From Undaria pinnatifida (taxonomy: Eukaryota > Sar > Phaeophyceae > Laminariales > Alariaceae): a stretch of DNA of 64,000 nucleotides. Positions 58,001-64,000 of the stretch are shown here, in pieces. The translations under genes were made by a program, and so were the position numbers. The DNA is taken from assembly GCA_012845835.1 (NCBI GenBank), contig JABAKD010000011.1, forward strand, positions 1,892,001 through 1,956,000. The letters run 5' to 3'. Positions within the stretch are counted from its first letter, which is position 1; each line of letters starts with the position of its first letter. Below the pieces are notes generated by a model, which was not told the DNA's origin, made no database searches, and was given only the letters and a program-made list of their open reading frames with translations.

Positions 58001-61000
58001 GGGTGGCCCTCTTCCTCTGAATTATCCATACGTATCCTACCAACGATCTAAAAGTGAGCGTTGTGTTTTGAGAGTGAGCGTTTTCTCAATAACGATATAA
58101 TAACAGATTGCGGTCATGGGCACGTCTATCGAGTACCCAAAAAGTGTAAAAAGTAGTGGTGTTGAGTGTTGATGTTGAGTACACCCCAAAGGGTACCGAT
58201 TAAATGCGGAATCGTCATTTTTTCGGGGCACGTGTTTTTTTGCATGTACAATAAATGCAATGGTCATGGCGTCCGGCAGTGTTAATAATGTGTCCTTGCA
58301 CCACCCCCCTACGAACTTACTTCCCGGAGGGGAACCTTGTGGTATGTTGTGTTTTCCTCCTCAACTTCCTACCGAATGAAAGTTGCTTGGTAGTTCGCAA
58401 ACACCCTAGTTTGGCGGGAAGGGAACTCGTGGGTCGGACGGTACAACGCGCAAGATAACACACCCTCTGGGATGAAACGACTTTCTCTCAAAACGCAGAG
58501 GCATTGTTGTTCTCACATAAACTCGCATAATCAAGTCCGTGGTCGCAGGACAGGCTCCAGTCACTCTGGCGCTGAGGAATACCCCAGGGAAAAAACACGA
58601 ACAACCCAAGGTGGTACACGCATGTATCACAGCTGACGCAATTCATGCCTCCACCAGAAACATTTGAAGTGAAATCTACACAATTATGGTGGGTATCGGT
58701 GTCCCCCATGGTCTATTAATAGTGGATTTTTCGGTTTGGGGCCCATGTACGGTGATGGCACAAAAGTATAAACGCGTTGTTGTCGTGGCGCACGACCAAA
58801 AGCGGGGGGAAGGTGTCCTTCACGATCAATGCAGCCGGCCAGGTTTACAAACAAACAATCCTGTTTATATACTTGAGCGAGGCTATTACCGCAGACAGAG
58901 ACCTTAGCACTGAAATAACGCGGCGTCTTCAGAGGGCCTGGGCGTGCTTCCAGCGGTACAAGATGGAAATCTATGATCGCCTGGGTGTGCGTTTACGGTT
59001 GAAGGTGCGGTTGCTGAAAGCTGAGGTGGTCGAGACACTGCTGTACGGTTGCATGACGTGGAGCCCGAAGAAGCCTGACTATGACAGGCTACGACGGGTT
59101 CACCGCTCCATGCTCCTCCGATGCCTTGGATGGCGGAAACGGAAGCGCGACGACCACACCTTATCGTACGCCGACGCGCTTGCCCAGACAGATTCCAAGA
59201 GCGTTGAGGCGATAGTGCGCAAACGGAGGATATTGTTTGCGGGATTCGTGGCACGTATGGGGGAGGAGCGTCTGCCACAGAGGGTGATGTTTGGGGAGTT
59301 TGTTGGGGGTAAGGGCTACTCAGGGAGGCAAGAGAAAGACTGGATGGATCATCTGAAGGAGGATATGTCGGTCTTTGGAATGAAATTCGAAGTATGGCGA
59401 AAGGCTGCTCAGAAGGCTGGCAGATGGTTTCGAAGAGTAGAGGAGGGAGCCGAGTTGTTCATGCGGAATTGGCATGAAACGGAGAGACGCAAAGCTGCAG
59501 AGCGACGCGCAAAGGCTGCGGCAGCGCCATCCACCGTTGGCATCTCTAAGCGGCCGGGGGGAGGGGGAAGGGGGGGGCGCGGGGAGGGGAGGGGGGGGAG
59601 GGGGGACGGGAGAGGGGAGGGGGAAAGGGAGGAAGGGGGGAGGGGCGGAAGGGGGAGCGTCATGCCCAAGAGACTGAAGTCTGGGTTTGGCCATCATCGT
59701 ATTGAAAGTTGTGGGCCTTCTAATGGCCGTCACAAGATAGCATAAGACCGCCCTGACTTCTTCGCCATGTTGCGTTCTCTCCCAGGTGCCATTGATGATG
59801 GACGTGATACCCTCTGTTAGCCCAATGCCATCCTTACCCAGTTTCTAGGGTCTGCTAGTATGACAGTTTTCTTTCTTTTCTTTTTCTTTTTCTTTTTTTT
59901 CTTTTCTTCTCTTCTTCTTCTTTCCTTGCTTTCTTGTCTTGTCTTTTCTTGCTTTTCTTGTCTTTTTCTTCTCTTTGCTTGCCTTTTTCGTTTTGTTTCG
60001 TTTTTCTTCTCTTTCCTTTCCTTTCCTTTATCTTCTTTTCTTTTCTTTGTTTCTTTTTCTCCAATTGACTTGTGCCTGTCGTGCGTATGCGTAGTGATAG
60101 ATACTACTTGTACGTGTAATATATACGTGGTAGTCTTCCTTGGGTGGCAATCGGAATATTTGGTTTCTCCAGGCGTGAGTAGTGAGACGTATGCACCGGC
60201 CTGGACCTGGCACATCGTAGGCTGACTCCCGATTTCACTTTAAATGTTTCTGGTGGAGGCATGAATTGCGTCAGCTGGGATGTATGCGTGTACCACCTTG
60301 GGTTGTGTGTGTGTTTTCCCTGGGGTATTCCTCAGCTCCAGAGTGACTGGAGCCTGTCCTGTGACCACGGACTTGATTATGCGAGTTAATGTGAGAACAA
60401 CAACAACAATAGTGAATTTTTCGGTTTGGGGCCCATGTACAGTGATGACACAAAAGTATAAACGCGTTGTTGTCGTGGCGCACGAGCATGCAGCACACGG
60501 CAGTGCAGGCTATGCGCGTGCGTGTCTTCCAGCTACTCATGCACTTGCGTTGGAGTTAGTTGAACGGTAACATCCGTCCTCCTAATCGAGCAGCCCTGGT
60601 TGCTTCGTGTGAAGGACGCTGTAACCGCCAGTTTTACTCGTCATTTTTTACCTATACTATAAAGATAAAATCAAGCCCTAACGAGGTTAACCTCGTATTG
60701 GTAACTATCAATAGTAAGGTCGATTTCGCTGGTTGGAGCCAGCTCAGCAATGTTGAATGCTCAAGAGCACCGCCACGGAGCTCGGCCGGGATCCAGACAT
60801 TCATCGTAATGTGCCGATGTTCCCCTTGCTTGCCCCGCAGCCGAAAGGGTGAGTCTAAAAAAAACAAAACGACCGACGGAGAACAGCGTCCCCCCCTCCC
60901 AAAAAGTGCATCTTTTACATGGGCATAATATGCAAGCATGCCGACCTATATCCTTAACGAGGACACACACAGCAGTAGACATATTTAAGCCTCGAGGTTA

Positions 61001-64000
61001 GGTCTTATGTAGTTCCAATTGGAAGAGCTAGGCCATTCGATAGTTCGACCTAACGCATGAAAGAAGCACCACATGTCTAAAACTCGAAATAGTGGTCTCT
61101 TTCGGTACGCCTAAAAAAAAACCCGAGGAAACATCAAACTACTTGAAAATAGACTAGGATATTTCTGCACTAATCCAGACGTAATTGGCAAGAAGAGGAT
61201 TTATCTCATGAGTCAGCATGAGTGGGTAGGAACTTCGAGAAATGCCCTCCCCTGTCCATGCTGTGCGAGCTTGAACAAACGGCCAAAACAAACGCCAGGT
61301 GCCTGGTAAAAAAATTGAGTGCTCCGTACCCCAGACTCGCTTCATATGTAGGATACCTCGCGGGCGTCTGCCGCCTTCGGTGTGCCTCAGTGTGGTAGTC
61401 AGTACAGCAGCACAGCAGGACTGGCCCTCAACCCGGTTCAACACAAAACCCTCGAAACGTAGGCATTCGCGGGAAAGAGGCAACAGGGTCGTAAACTGCA
61501 GCAGCTCCGGCCATGCGCTACGTGGGGCACAAACCAAACCAAAAAATGTGTCATCGAAAAATTGCAGCCTCAGGACGAGAGAGCAGGAGCGCGAGCGCGC
61601 GACGAACGATGTCGGAGCCCCAGCTCTCTCTGACCGCAGAGCACGCCGGGATGGGAGGAATCTCGTGGGCGTTTTCCACCGGCTAGTAGTGCTGTAGTTG
61701 GGTTGGCTGTTGTCTGTGTGTTGTGCTGTTGTTTTTGTTTTGTGGTGTGTTGTGTGCTGTGTGTGCTCGATCCTCGTAAATAAACGAGGGCTCCTTTTCA
61801 AGTAATGGTTGGTAGAGGCATGCCGCTCTCCGAGAGCGGCATGCCTCTGGCCACCGCCAACGTTCCTGGTGATGTTGTACACGTAGGTTGATTAACTCGG
61901 GTTCGGGATGCACCAAGTGGCTTGCTGGGTTGAGCGTTGCAATTACTGCGTGGGTGTTGTGCTGTGCTGCTGCTGCTGCTGCAGAGTGTCTGTGAGCGTT
62001 GCCTCGAGCTTTTGTCATGTGAAATGCTGTTGTTTGCTGGAAAATACTCGGAAATTTGCTTCAAATATGCACTTGGGCCAAAAGGTGATGTAGTGCATAT
62101 TTTGGGAAAATCCATATCTCACCGTGGTCTGCCGTGGTGGTAATGTGAAAAAAATAGACCTATTTTTTAGACATTTGAAACACGTTAGGGCTCAATTTGG
62201 TTTAGAGCCAAAAATATAGGCATATCGTCAGGCTTTAATATGTCTAGTAATACGCGCGATCCGGGTATCACACACAGCTTGCAAAGATGAGTCTCGACGA
62301 ACTCCTCGATCTCACAGCTGGTGTGAATTTTTATTGCTACGAAATATAATATGTATTTATGTGAAGTGCAACCGGACGAGCAATCCCATGGGCTAGATAT
62401 ACCAAAAGTGGTGGCTTTTGGAAAGACCTCGTCAAGATTTTCCCGTAGACGCGTCGCTTGGTGTTTCCTGCACTCTCTCCGCTTGGTCGAGAAAACAAGC
62501 TGGGAAAATCTTTAGAGGAGGCGTGCTATCTTGCGTGATATACACTACCGGCCCTCTCGTAAGAGAAGAGAGCTCAACAAAATTTCAAAATGTCAGCGTT
62601 AGCTTTTCAGCGGAAATAGGAAAATTGGGAGCGTCAACAGTTTATGGCAACGTACCAGTACATGCTCGTAGTCAAGGGTCTCGTCTTTCGCGGGTTTCTG
62701 TTTGTGTTGCTTGTTTTTCTGGTCCTGCTTTCATCTCGAGTGTCGCTTTTCACCCCGCTCACCCCCAGACACTTGTGCGACGATCTGGACGAGAAGATGA
62801 TGCGGGAGCTAAAGGAGGAGTGCGCCAGCTTCGAAGACGTACACGCAAGGATGGTTTCGCGCTCCAACATGAAGGTACAGTAGAGGTCCCTCCCTCTATG
62901 CGATGCGCCGGTTGAGTAGTGCCGGTTGCCGCTTGACACATGTCGGGGCTATAGAGAGACCACAGCATCTGGTAGTATAGCACTGACCATCAAGAACAGT
63001 ACAGCAGTAGTGGTTACCCCGACTTGAGAGCATCCGAGATAAGAGCATTCGGGACGTATGAGCGGTCAAATCGGCATGTCCTGCCATGCTAAAGGCCATG
63101 CGTTGCCCACCACAGATAAGAGCAACGCGTAGTTAAGAGTGCCTGCTTCGGCTTGGTACAGCGTGCTCTTAACGCCTTCGCTGCTGGAAACCCTTTTGGG
63201 GATACATTTACTTGGGGTTAGTATGGGGAGATTTTGGGGTTCTAAAGGGGTCAAGTCGGGATACCTGTTGTATCGTCAACATAACTATACCTTGTTTTGT
63301 TAATAGTGTACCAGGTAGGTTGATGAGCGTTCAGCGGGCGACAAAGGTGGAGAAAATTTGATCCAGCCTGAACAGTGCTGACTCCGTAGGTATGTCGTAA
63401 ACGTAACTGCCTGTACGTTTAACATCTGTAATCGCTCGTCGTTAGCGTTGCTTGCCGGTCTCTAGCTCTTCGCGGGATGGTATACATACTCCGGGTTTTG
63501 GTGTTGGATATCGTATCGAACGTTTAGTACTGACTTTGTAAATATGGCGATGACTTTTAATATGAACCCTTGCGGGACTTGGAGAGCAATAAAAAAAAAT
63601 GAAATATAACGACTATTACGCCGTCGGCGACACGAAGCAGCCCGAGTTGCCGGGGTTATAGGAGATGTGTCGGAAGTCGGAAGTGTTTGTTTTTGTTTTT
63701 TAATAGTCTCATTTTTAATTCCAGCTTCTGGACAAGCCGTGGTCTCAGGTGTTGTCCTTCCCCCCCCCCCTCCCAGGTAAATACGGAGCTGCACCGCCCC
63801 CCCCTCCCCCTCCCCCCTCCCCCTCTCCCCTCCCCCTTCCCCCTTCCCCCTCCCCCCCCTCCCCTTTCCTCCCCCTCCCTCCCCCCTCCCGCCCCCGCCC
63901 CTCCCCGGTCCCCCCTCTTCCCTCACCCCTGCCCCCTCCTACTCCCGCTTTATTTTGTGGAATATTACCGTACCTGGTACCTGGTATAGAAAGCGCGAGA
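41773..64000 (+). CDS. 5' part of a gene for a probable BAR-domain protein (four exons, continues past the window)
   Basis: Four exons join in phase to 450 nt (150 codons): 41773-41869, 42211-42281, 52711-52886, 62769-62874. Exon ends use donors GTGAGT, GTGAGC, GTGAGT and GTACAG and acceptors CGCAG, CGCAG and CCCAG. The product begins MTTRKGGPKAPPRVTPNKF and then becomes one long amphipathic helical segment. Its central and last parts, such as FRKTLEDSLQQAVELADDF and LDEKMMRELKEECASFEDV, have the spacing and composition of BAR domains in ACAP/ASAP-type proteins: helix 1, a Gly/Glu-rich turn, then helix 2 with the L..L...L.....K.....F pattern. BAR domains bind and bend membranes as antiparallel dimers. 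The gene structure is better supported than the family; another coiled-coil protein is possible. Extra exons could lie in the 10-kb introns. The C-terminal part is outside the window. Confidence 0.65.
42211..42281 (+). CDS. BAR-like gene exon 2
   Basis: Preceded by a pyrimidine-rich tract and GCTCGCAG. It encodes DSEAEEDKNYISASERFMEF and then QTQ, and ends in phase 0 at CAG|GTGAGC. The acidic start and the Y..A...F pattern resemble helix 1 of BAR domains. Confidence 0.7.
42742..43062 (+). mobile_element. tRNA-derived SINE, family A, with target-site duplication
   Basis: A full-length copy with a 29-A tail. A 7-bp direct repeat AGTACCA occurs just before it (42732-42738) and at the end of the tail (43062-43068), as expected of LINE-mediated insertion. 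Located in intron 2 of the BAR-like gene. Confidence 0.75.
43100..45380. other. BAR-like gene intron 2, no feature recognised
   Basis: Mixed sequence after the SINE. The block AAGTGTTTCGTCCCCATGTC...GGTGCTAA near 44815 recurs near 46260, marking another dispersed repeat. No exon with paired splice sites and protein character was seen. Confidence 0.4.
45385..45540. repeat. Possible MITE family 3
   Basis: TGCGGTACCCTCTAGTGC, AATATCGCTTGTCAC and ACACCGCACTGAGG resemble the ends and middle of 47915-48060. Confidence 0.35.
45972..46090 (+). repeat. Family E repeat
   Basis: Copy with GTTCTTCATAGTAAAGTG, CCCCAGTGTCCGTGGTGC and GGCTCTGTGGTTACGAACGA. Followed directly by a mini-ORF repeat. Confidence 0.5.
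46100..46255 (+). repeat. Mini-ORF repeat copy (ATG 46198)
   Basis: Full upstream block, then MSFDKIFDLTAGVYFFFLL and a stop at the end of a T-tract. Confidence 0.55.
46332..46573. mobile_element. MITE family 2
   Basis: Ends TTCTACGATAGAGGTATACC and AACCTCTGTCGTAGCA. The interior AATGACGGGTCGCCTTAACC and GTACCTAGGCCATGG is shared with the 14669 copy. Confidence 0.6.
46680..47170. repeat. ~120-bp tandem repeat, about four units
   Basis: GGTCAGTCAAGGGGTCAAAC-like cores recur near 46732, 46818, 46908 and 47028. A diverged inverted copy is at 53776-53940. Confidence 0.55.
47915..48060. repeat. Possible MITE family 3
   Basis: TAGTGCGGTAA...AAAATCGCTTGTCAAT...GGTACCGCACTACTGAGG: inverted ends with a core like that of 45385-45540. 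Confidence 0.35.
48201..48490 (+). mobile_element. tRNA-derived SINE, family B
   Basis: Head CCGGTCGCCCCGGTGGTCTA, B-box GGGTTCGAATCG, then a body with CATTCGATGCGAATCGACAA, TCTCGCGATAAAAATTAAGG and CCGTAGTGGGGAGAGGAGG. Aligns with the copies at 7098 and 49050. Confidence 0.7.
48902..48990 (+). repeat. Mini-ORF repeat copy, FVELTADV subtype (ATG 48927)
   Basis: AACGCAGCTTGCAAAGATGA gives MSIDLKFVKLTADFLEN and a stop. Closest to the 22655 copy. Confidence 0.55.
49050..49370 (-). mobile_element. tRNA-derived SINE, family B, inverted copy
   Basis: The reverse complement starts with the head GGTCGCCCCGGTGGTCCAGT at about 49366 and includes the TCGACGCGAGTCGAC-like and CCGTAGTGGGGAGG body blocks. 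About 560 bp separate it from the inverted copy at 48201. Confidence 0.65.
49545..49760 (+). mobile_element. SINE family B, 5'-truncated copy
   Basis: Contains the body blocks AATTCGATGCGAGTCGACGA, AAAAATGAAAGCATGCACCG and TAGTGGGGAGGGGGGAGAAG. The tRNA-like head is absent. Confidence 0.6.
49843..50126. repeat. Near-identical 142-bp tandem duplication
   Basis: The unit from 49843 repeats at 49985 with about two mismatches, including TTATCAGCCGGGGCTGCTTC and the ending TACCTGGTACCTGGTATAC. Confidence 0.8.
50257..50431. mobile_element. MITE family 1
   Basis: It starts CAGTAGTAGTGATCCCTCTA after TA and ends TTAGAGGGACCACTACTG. The interior AGCGATTTCACAGGCACCAT is shared with the 29911 and 55626 copies. 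Located in intron 2 of the BAR-like gene. Confidence 0.65.
50535..52112. mobile_element. 1.6-kb foldback element with ~300-370 bp inverted arms
   Basis: The left arm (about 50535-50900) and right arm (about 51820-52112) are imperfect inverted copies. Shared blocks in order: ACACCTCGGAC, TCACGATCTAGATCAT, AGGATCTGTGTAG, AACCCAGGA, AGATCATTCAGAT and TGCCCTGAAAG. The centre has no recognisable gene. Located in intron 2 of the BAR-like gene. Confidence 0.6.
50560..50660. repeat. (GATCATATA)n microsatellite in the left foldback arm
   Basis: About ten degenerate 9-10 bp units of the type AGATCATATA. The right arm holds only two or three units, so the array expanded after the arms arose. Confidence 0.6.
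52300..52710. repeat. Degenerate tandem repeat directly before BAR-like exon 3
   Basis: GCTCGGCATGGTGGTGCACCA-like cores at about 52307, 52481 and 52679, the last just upstream of the exon 3 acceptor. Confidence 0.55.
52711..52886 (+). CDS. BAR-like gene exon 3
   Basis: Acceptor ...ACGACGCAG. It encodes 58 codons plus two bases, all strongly helical (FRKTLEDSLQQAVELADDFS, later EQAFLLKGMLEESVVSLR), with a Gly/Glu/Ala-rich break between. Donor GTGAGT at 52887. About 10.4 kb separates it from exon 2, and phase 0 agrees. Confidence 0.65.
53080..53255. repeat. (GTT/GGTGTT)n microsatellite
   Basis: G/T-only tract. It gives Val/Gly or Asn/Gln frames on the two strands, all artefacts. Confidence 0.8.
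53260..54675. other. BAR-like gene intron 3, no feature recognised
   Basis: T-rich stretches and a diverged inverted copy of the 46.7-kb tandem repeat (53776-53940). The sequence TACTTTT near 54080 and AAATTTTTAGAAACGTA near 55200 are inverse matches, hinting at a ~1.1-kb element with AT-rich ends. Confidence 0.35.
54681..54720. repeat. Perfect 17-bp hairpin
   Basis: Arms 54681-54697 (GGTTTAGGGCAGAGGAG) and 54704-54720 are exact inverse copies around a 6-nt loop CGGAAA. No T-run follows on either side. Confidence 0.8.
55626..55824. mobile_element. MITE family 1, inverted interior
   Basis: Ends CAGTATAGGGTCCTCTATAG and AGGGGCCACCACTG. The interior block TATAGTGCCTGTGAAATCGC is the reverse complement of that in the 29911 copy. 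Located in intron 3 of the BAR-like gene. Confidence 0.6.
56089..56334. mobile_element. MITE family 2, inverted copy
   Basis: Ends GCTACGATAAAGGTGCAC and GAGGTATACC...GCCTCTATCGTAGC. The interior CCCTATGGCCTAGGTATACC and GGTTAAGGAGCCCCTTCG is the reverse complement of the other copies. Confidence 0.55.
56590..57625. repeat. ~60-bp minisatellite, about 1 kb
   Basis: Degenerate units of the type AAGTCAGGCGAGAGCGGTGG then CGAAGCTAGCCAACTAACTG, about 16 units, in intron 3 of the BAR-like gene. Inverted blocks (GACTTTAGTCGGCTAAAGTC) occur within units. Confidence 0.8.
58500..58722 (-). mobile_element. LINE 3' end, short inverted copy
   Basis: The reverse complement carries TTTCTGGTGGAGGCATGAA, CTGGGGTATTCCTCAGC and a TTATGTGAGAACAACAATG end, matching the last ~220 bp of the LINE 3' UTR. 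It lies head-on to the full insertion at 58796. Confidence 0.65.
58718..58795. repeat. Long direct repeat, left flank of the LINE
   Basis: 78 bp starting AATAGTGGATTTTTCGG and ending GTGGCGCACGA. The copy at 60408-60485 differs at three positions. Probably an unusually long target-site duplication. Confidence 0.65.
58796..60407 (+). mobile_element. 5'-truncated non-LTR retrotransposon with (AAC)n tail
   Basis: Contains the C-terminal part of a reverse transcriptase polyprotein, a 3' UTR with a long pyrimidine tract (59868-60062), and an (AAC)n end at about 60396-60407. It is flanked by 78-bp direct repeats at 58718-58795 and 60408-60485 (three mismatches), so it probably inserted as one unit. 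It lies in intron 3 of the BAR-like gene. Confidence 0.75.
58799..59745 (+). pseudogene. LINE reverse transcriptase C-terminal region, truncated
   Basis: An open frame of about 315 codons to a TAA, with no start of its own. Blocks such as LLKAEVVETLLYGCMTWSPK, RRVHRSMLLRCLGWRKRKR and LFAGFVARMGEERLPQRVMF are typical of the thumb and post-RT region of non-LTR retrotransposon polyproteins, of a type I associate with brown algae. The catalytic palm (YADD) and any endonuclease are missing, so this copy is dead. Codons at about 59552-59655 form a Gly/Arg-rich tail written by a poly-G/purine tract. Confidence 0.75.
60408..60485. repeat. Long direct repeat, right flank of the LINE
   Basis: Second copy of the 58718-58795 repeat, immediately after the (AAC)n tail. 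Confidence 0.65.
60490..62240. other. BAR-like gene intron 3, little recognised
   Basis: Apart from the 61814 hairpin and a partial mini-ORF upstream block at 60937-60970 (GCCGACCTATATCCTTAACG), nothing is supportable. The 242-codon minus-strand frame (61154-61882) lacks domains and crosses a TG/CA-rich stretch. Confidence 0.35.
61814..61848. repeat. Perfect 16-bp hairpin
   Basis: Arms 61814-61829 (AGAGGCATGCCGCTCT) and 61833-61848 pair exactly around CCG. A looser CCTCG...CGAGG stem lies about 40 bp upstream. Confidence 0.8.
62245..62350 (+). repeat. Mini-ORF repeat copy (ATG 62287)
   Basis: TAATACGCGCGATCCGGGTA then CAGCTTGCAAAGATG. The 20-codon frame reads MSLDELLDLTAGVNFYCYEI and stops. 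Confidence 0.55.
62769..62874 (+). CDS. BAR-like gene exon 4
   Basis: The acceptor follows a long pyrimidine-rich tract ending CACCCCCAG. The first base completes the Arg codon left open by exon 3. It encodes HLCDDLDEKMMRELKEECAS and FEDVHARMVSRSNMK. It ends AAG|GTACAG, where the intron side is also the terminus of a MITE. It resembles BAR helix 2. Confidence 0.65.
62878..62968. mobile_element. MITE family 1, internally deleted, abutting a splice donor
   Basis: It begins CAGTAGAGGTCCCTCCCTCT directly after the TA of the exon 4 donor (AAG|GTA) and ends near CTATAGAGAGACCACAG. It retains GCCGGTTGAGTAGTGCCGGT, shared with the 55626 copy. Confidence 0.5.
63010..63256. repeat. Family F repeat, unbroken copy
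   Basis: Holds AGAGCATTCGGGACGTATGA, GCGTAGTTAAGAGTGCCTGC and GGGGTTCTAAAGGGGTCAAG, which occur separately near 7000, 7430 and 3660. Inverted internal blocks (AAGAGCA...TGCTCTTAACGC) suggest a MITE. Confidence 0.45.
63728..63790 (-). mobile_element. 3' end fragment of SINE family A
   Basis: The reverse complement contains ACCACGGCTTGTCCAGAAGC preceded by an AACACCTGAG stretch, matching the family A 3' end. The 5' part is lost in a C-rich tract. Confidence 0.5.
63761..63955. repeat. Poly-C/CCCCT low-complexity tract
   Basis: Nearly pure pyrimidine on the plus strand. No coding meaning. Confidence 0.8.

Noticed and set aside
58904-59278. 124-codon minus-strand frame over the LINE
   Set aside because: Antisense shadow of the reverse transcriptase frame.
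61154-61882. 242-codon minus-strand open frame
   Set aside because: No recognisable domain, overlapping frames on the other strand, and a TG/CA-rich stretch; lies in an intron.

Overview
The window is nuclear DNA of a repeat-rich, intron-rich eukaryote. The best fit is a heterokont alga with a complex plastid, probably a brown alga. That inference rests on a bipartite plastid presequence (signal peptide with Phe-rich cleavage region, then a basic transit peptide) on a type II NAD(P)H dehydrogenase, on GT-AG introns of 0.4 to 10 kb, on a non-LTR retrotransposon of a type I associate with brown algal genomes, and on dense SINE/MITE content. No species is claimed. Most long open frames are chance frames in GC-rich or simple-repeat DNA. 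The two genes below were found by joining short exons whose splice phases agree.

Layout. (1) 1-24.19 kb: intergenic DNA with no convincing gene. It holds SINEs, MITEs, minisatellites, (ACCCG)n arrays, a truncated LINE 3' end and repeats carrying a conserved mini-ORF. (2) 24,193-41,428, minus strand: an apparently complete ten-exon gene for an NDC1-type NAD(P)H dehydrogenase of 569 aa. It has one GC-AG intron, and a 9.2-kb last intron (24.3-33.5 kb) packed with repeats. (3) 41,429-41,772: a 344-bp intergenic region between two divergent genes, probably a shared promoter. (4) 41,773 to the window end, plus strand: the first four exons (150 aa, phase-consistent) of a helical protein that looks like a BAR-domain protein. 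Its introns are about 0.34, 10.4 and 9.9 kb; everything else from 42 to 64 kb lies in these introns or in the next one.

The NDC1 protein should use FAD to pass electrons from NAD(P)H to plastid quinones. The BAR-like protein, if correctly read, would bind curved membranes. The two share a promoter region but no obvious pathway.

The most unusual signals are: (a) at least eight dispersed copies of a repeat encoding a short peptide of the type MSFDKIFDLTAGVYF; (b) a 639-bp element with 17-bp terminal inverted repeats in NDC1 intron 1, carrying an 80-codon frame for a two-helix membrane protein; (c) a MITE whose end coincides with a splice donor of the BAR-like gene; (d) a LINE insertion flanked by 78-bp direct repeats; (e) two perfect 16-17 bp hairpins; and (f) a 1.6-kb foldback element. 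All alignments were done by eye; no search or folding program was run.
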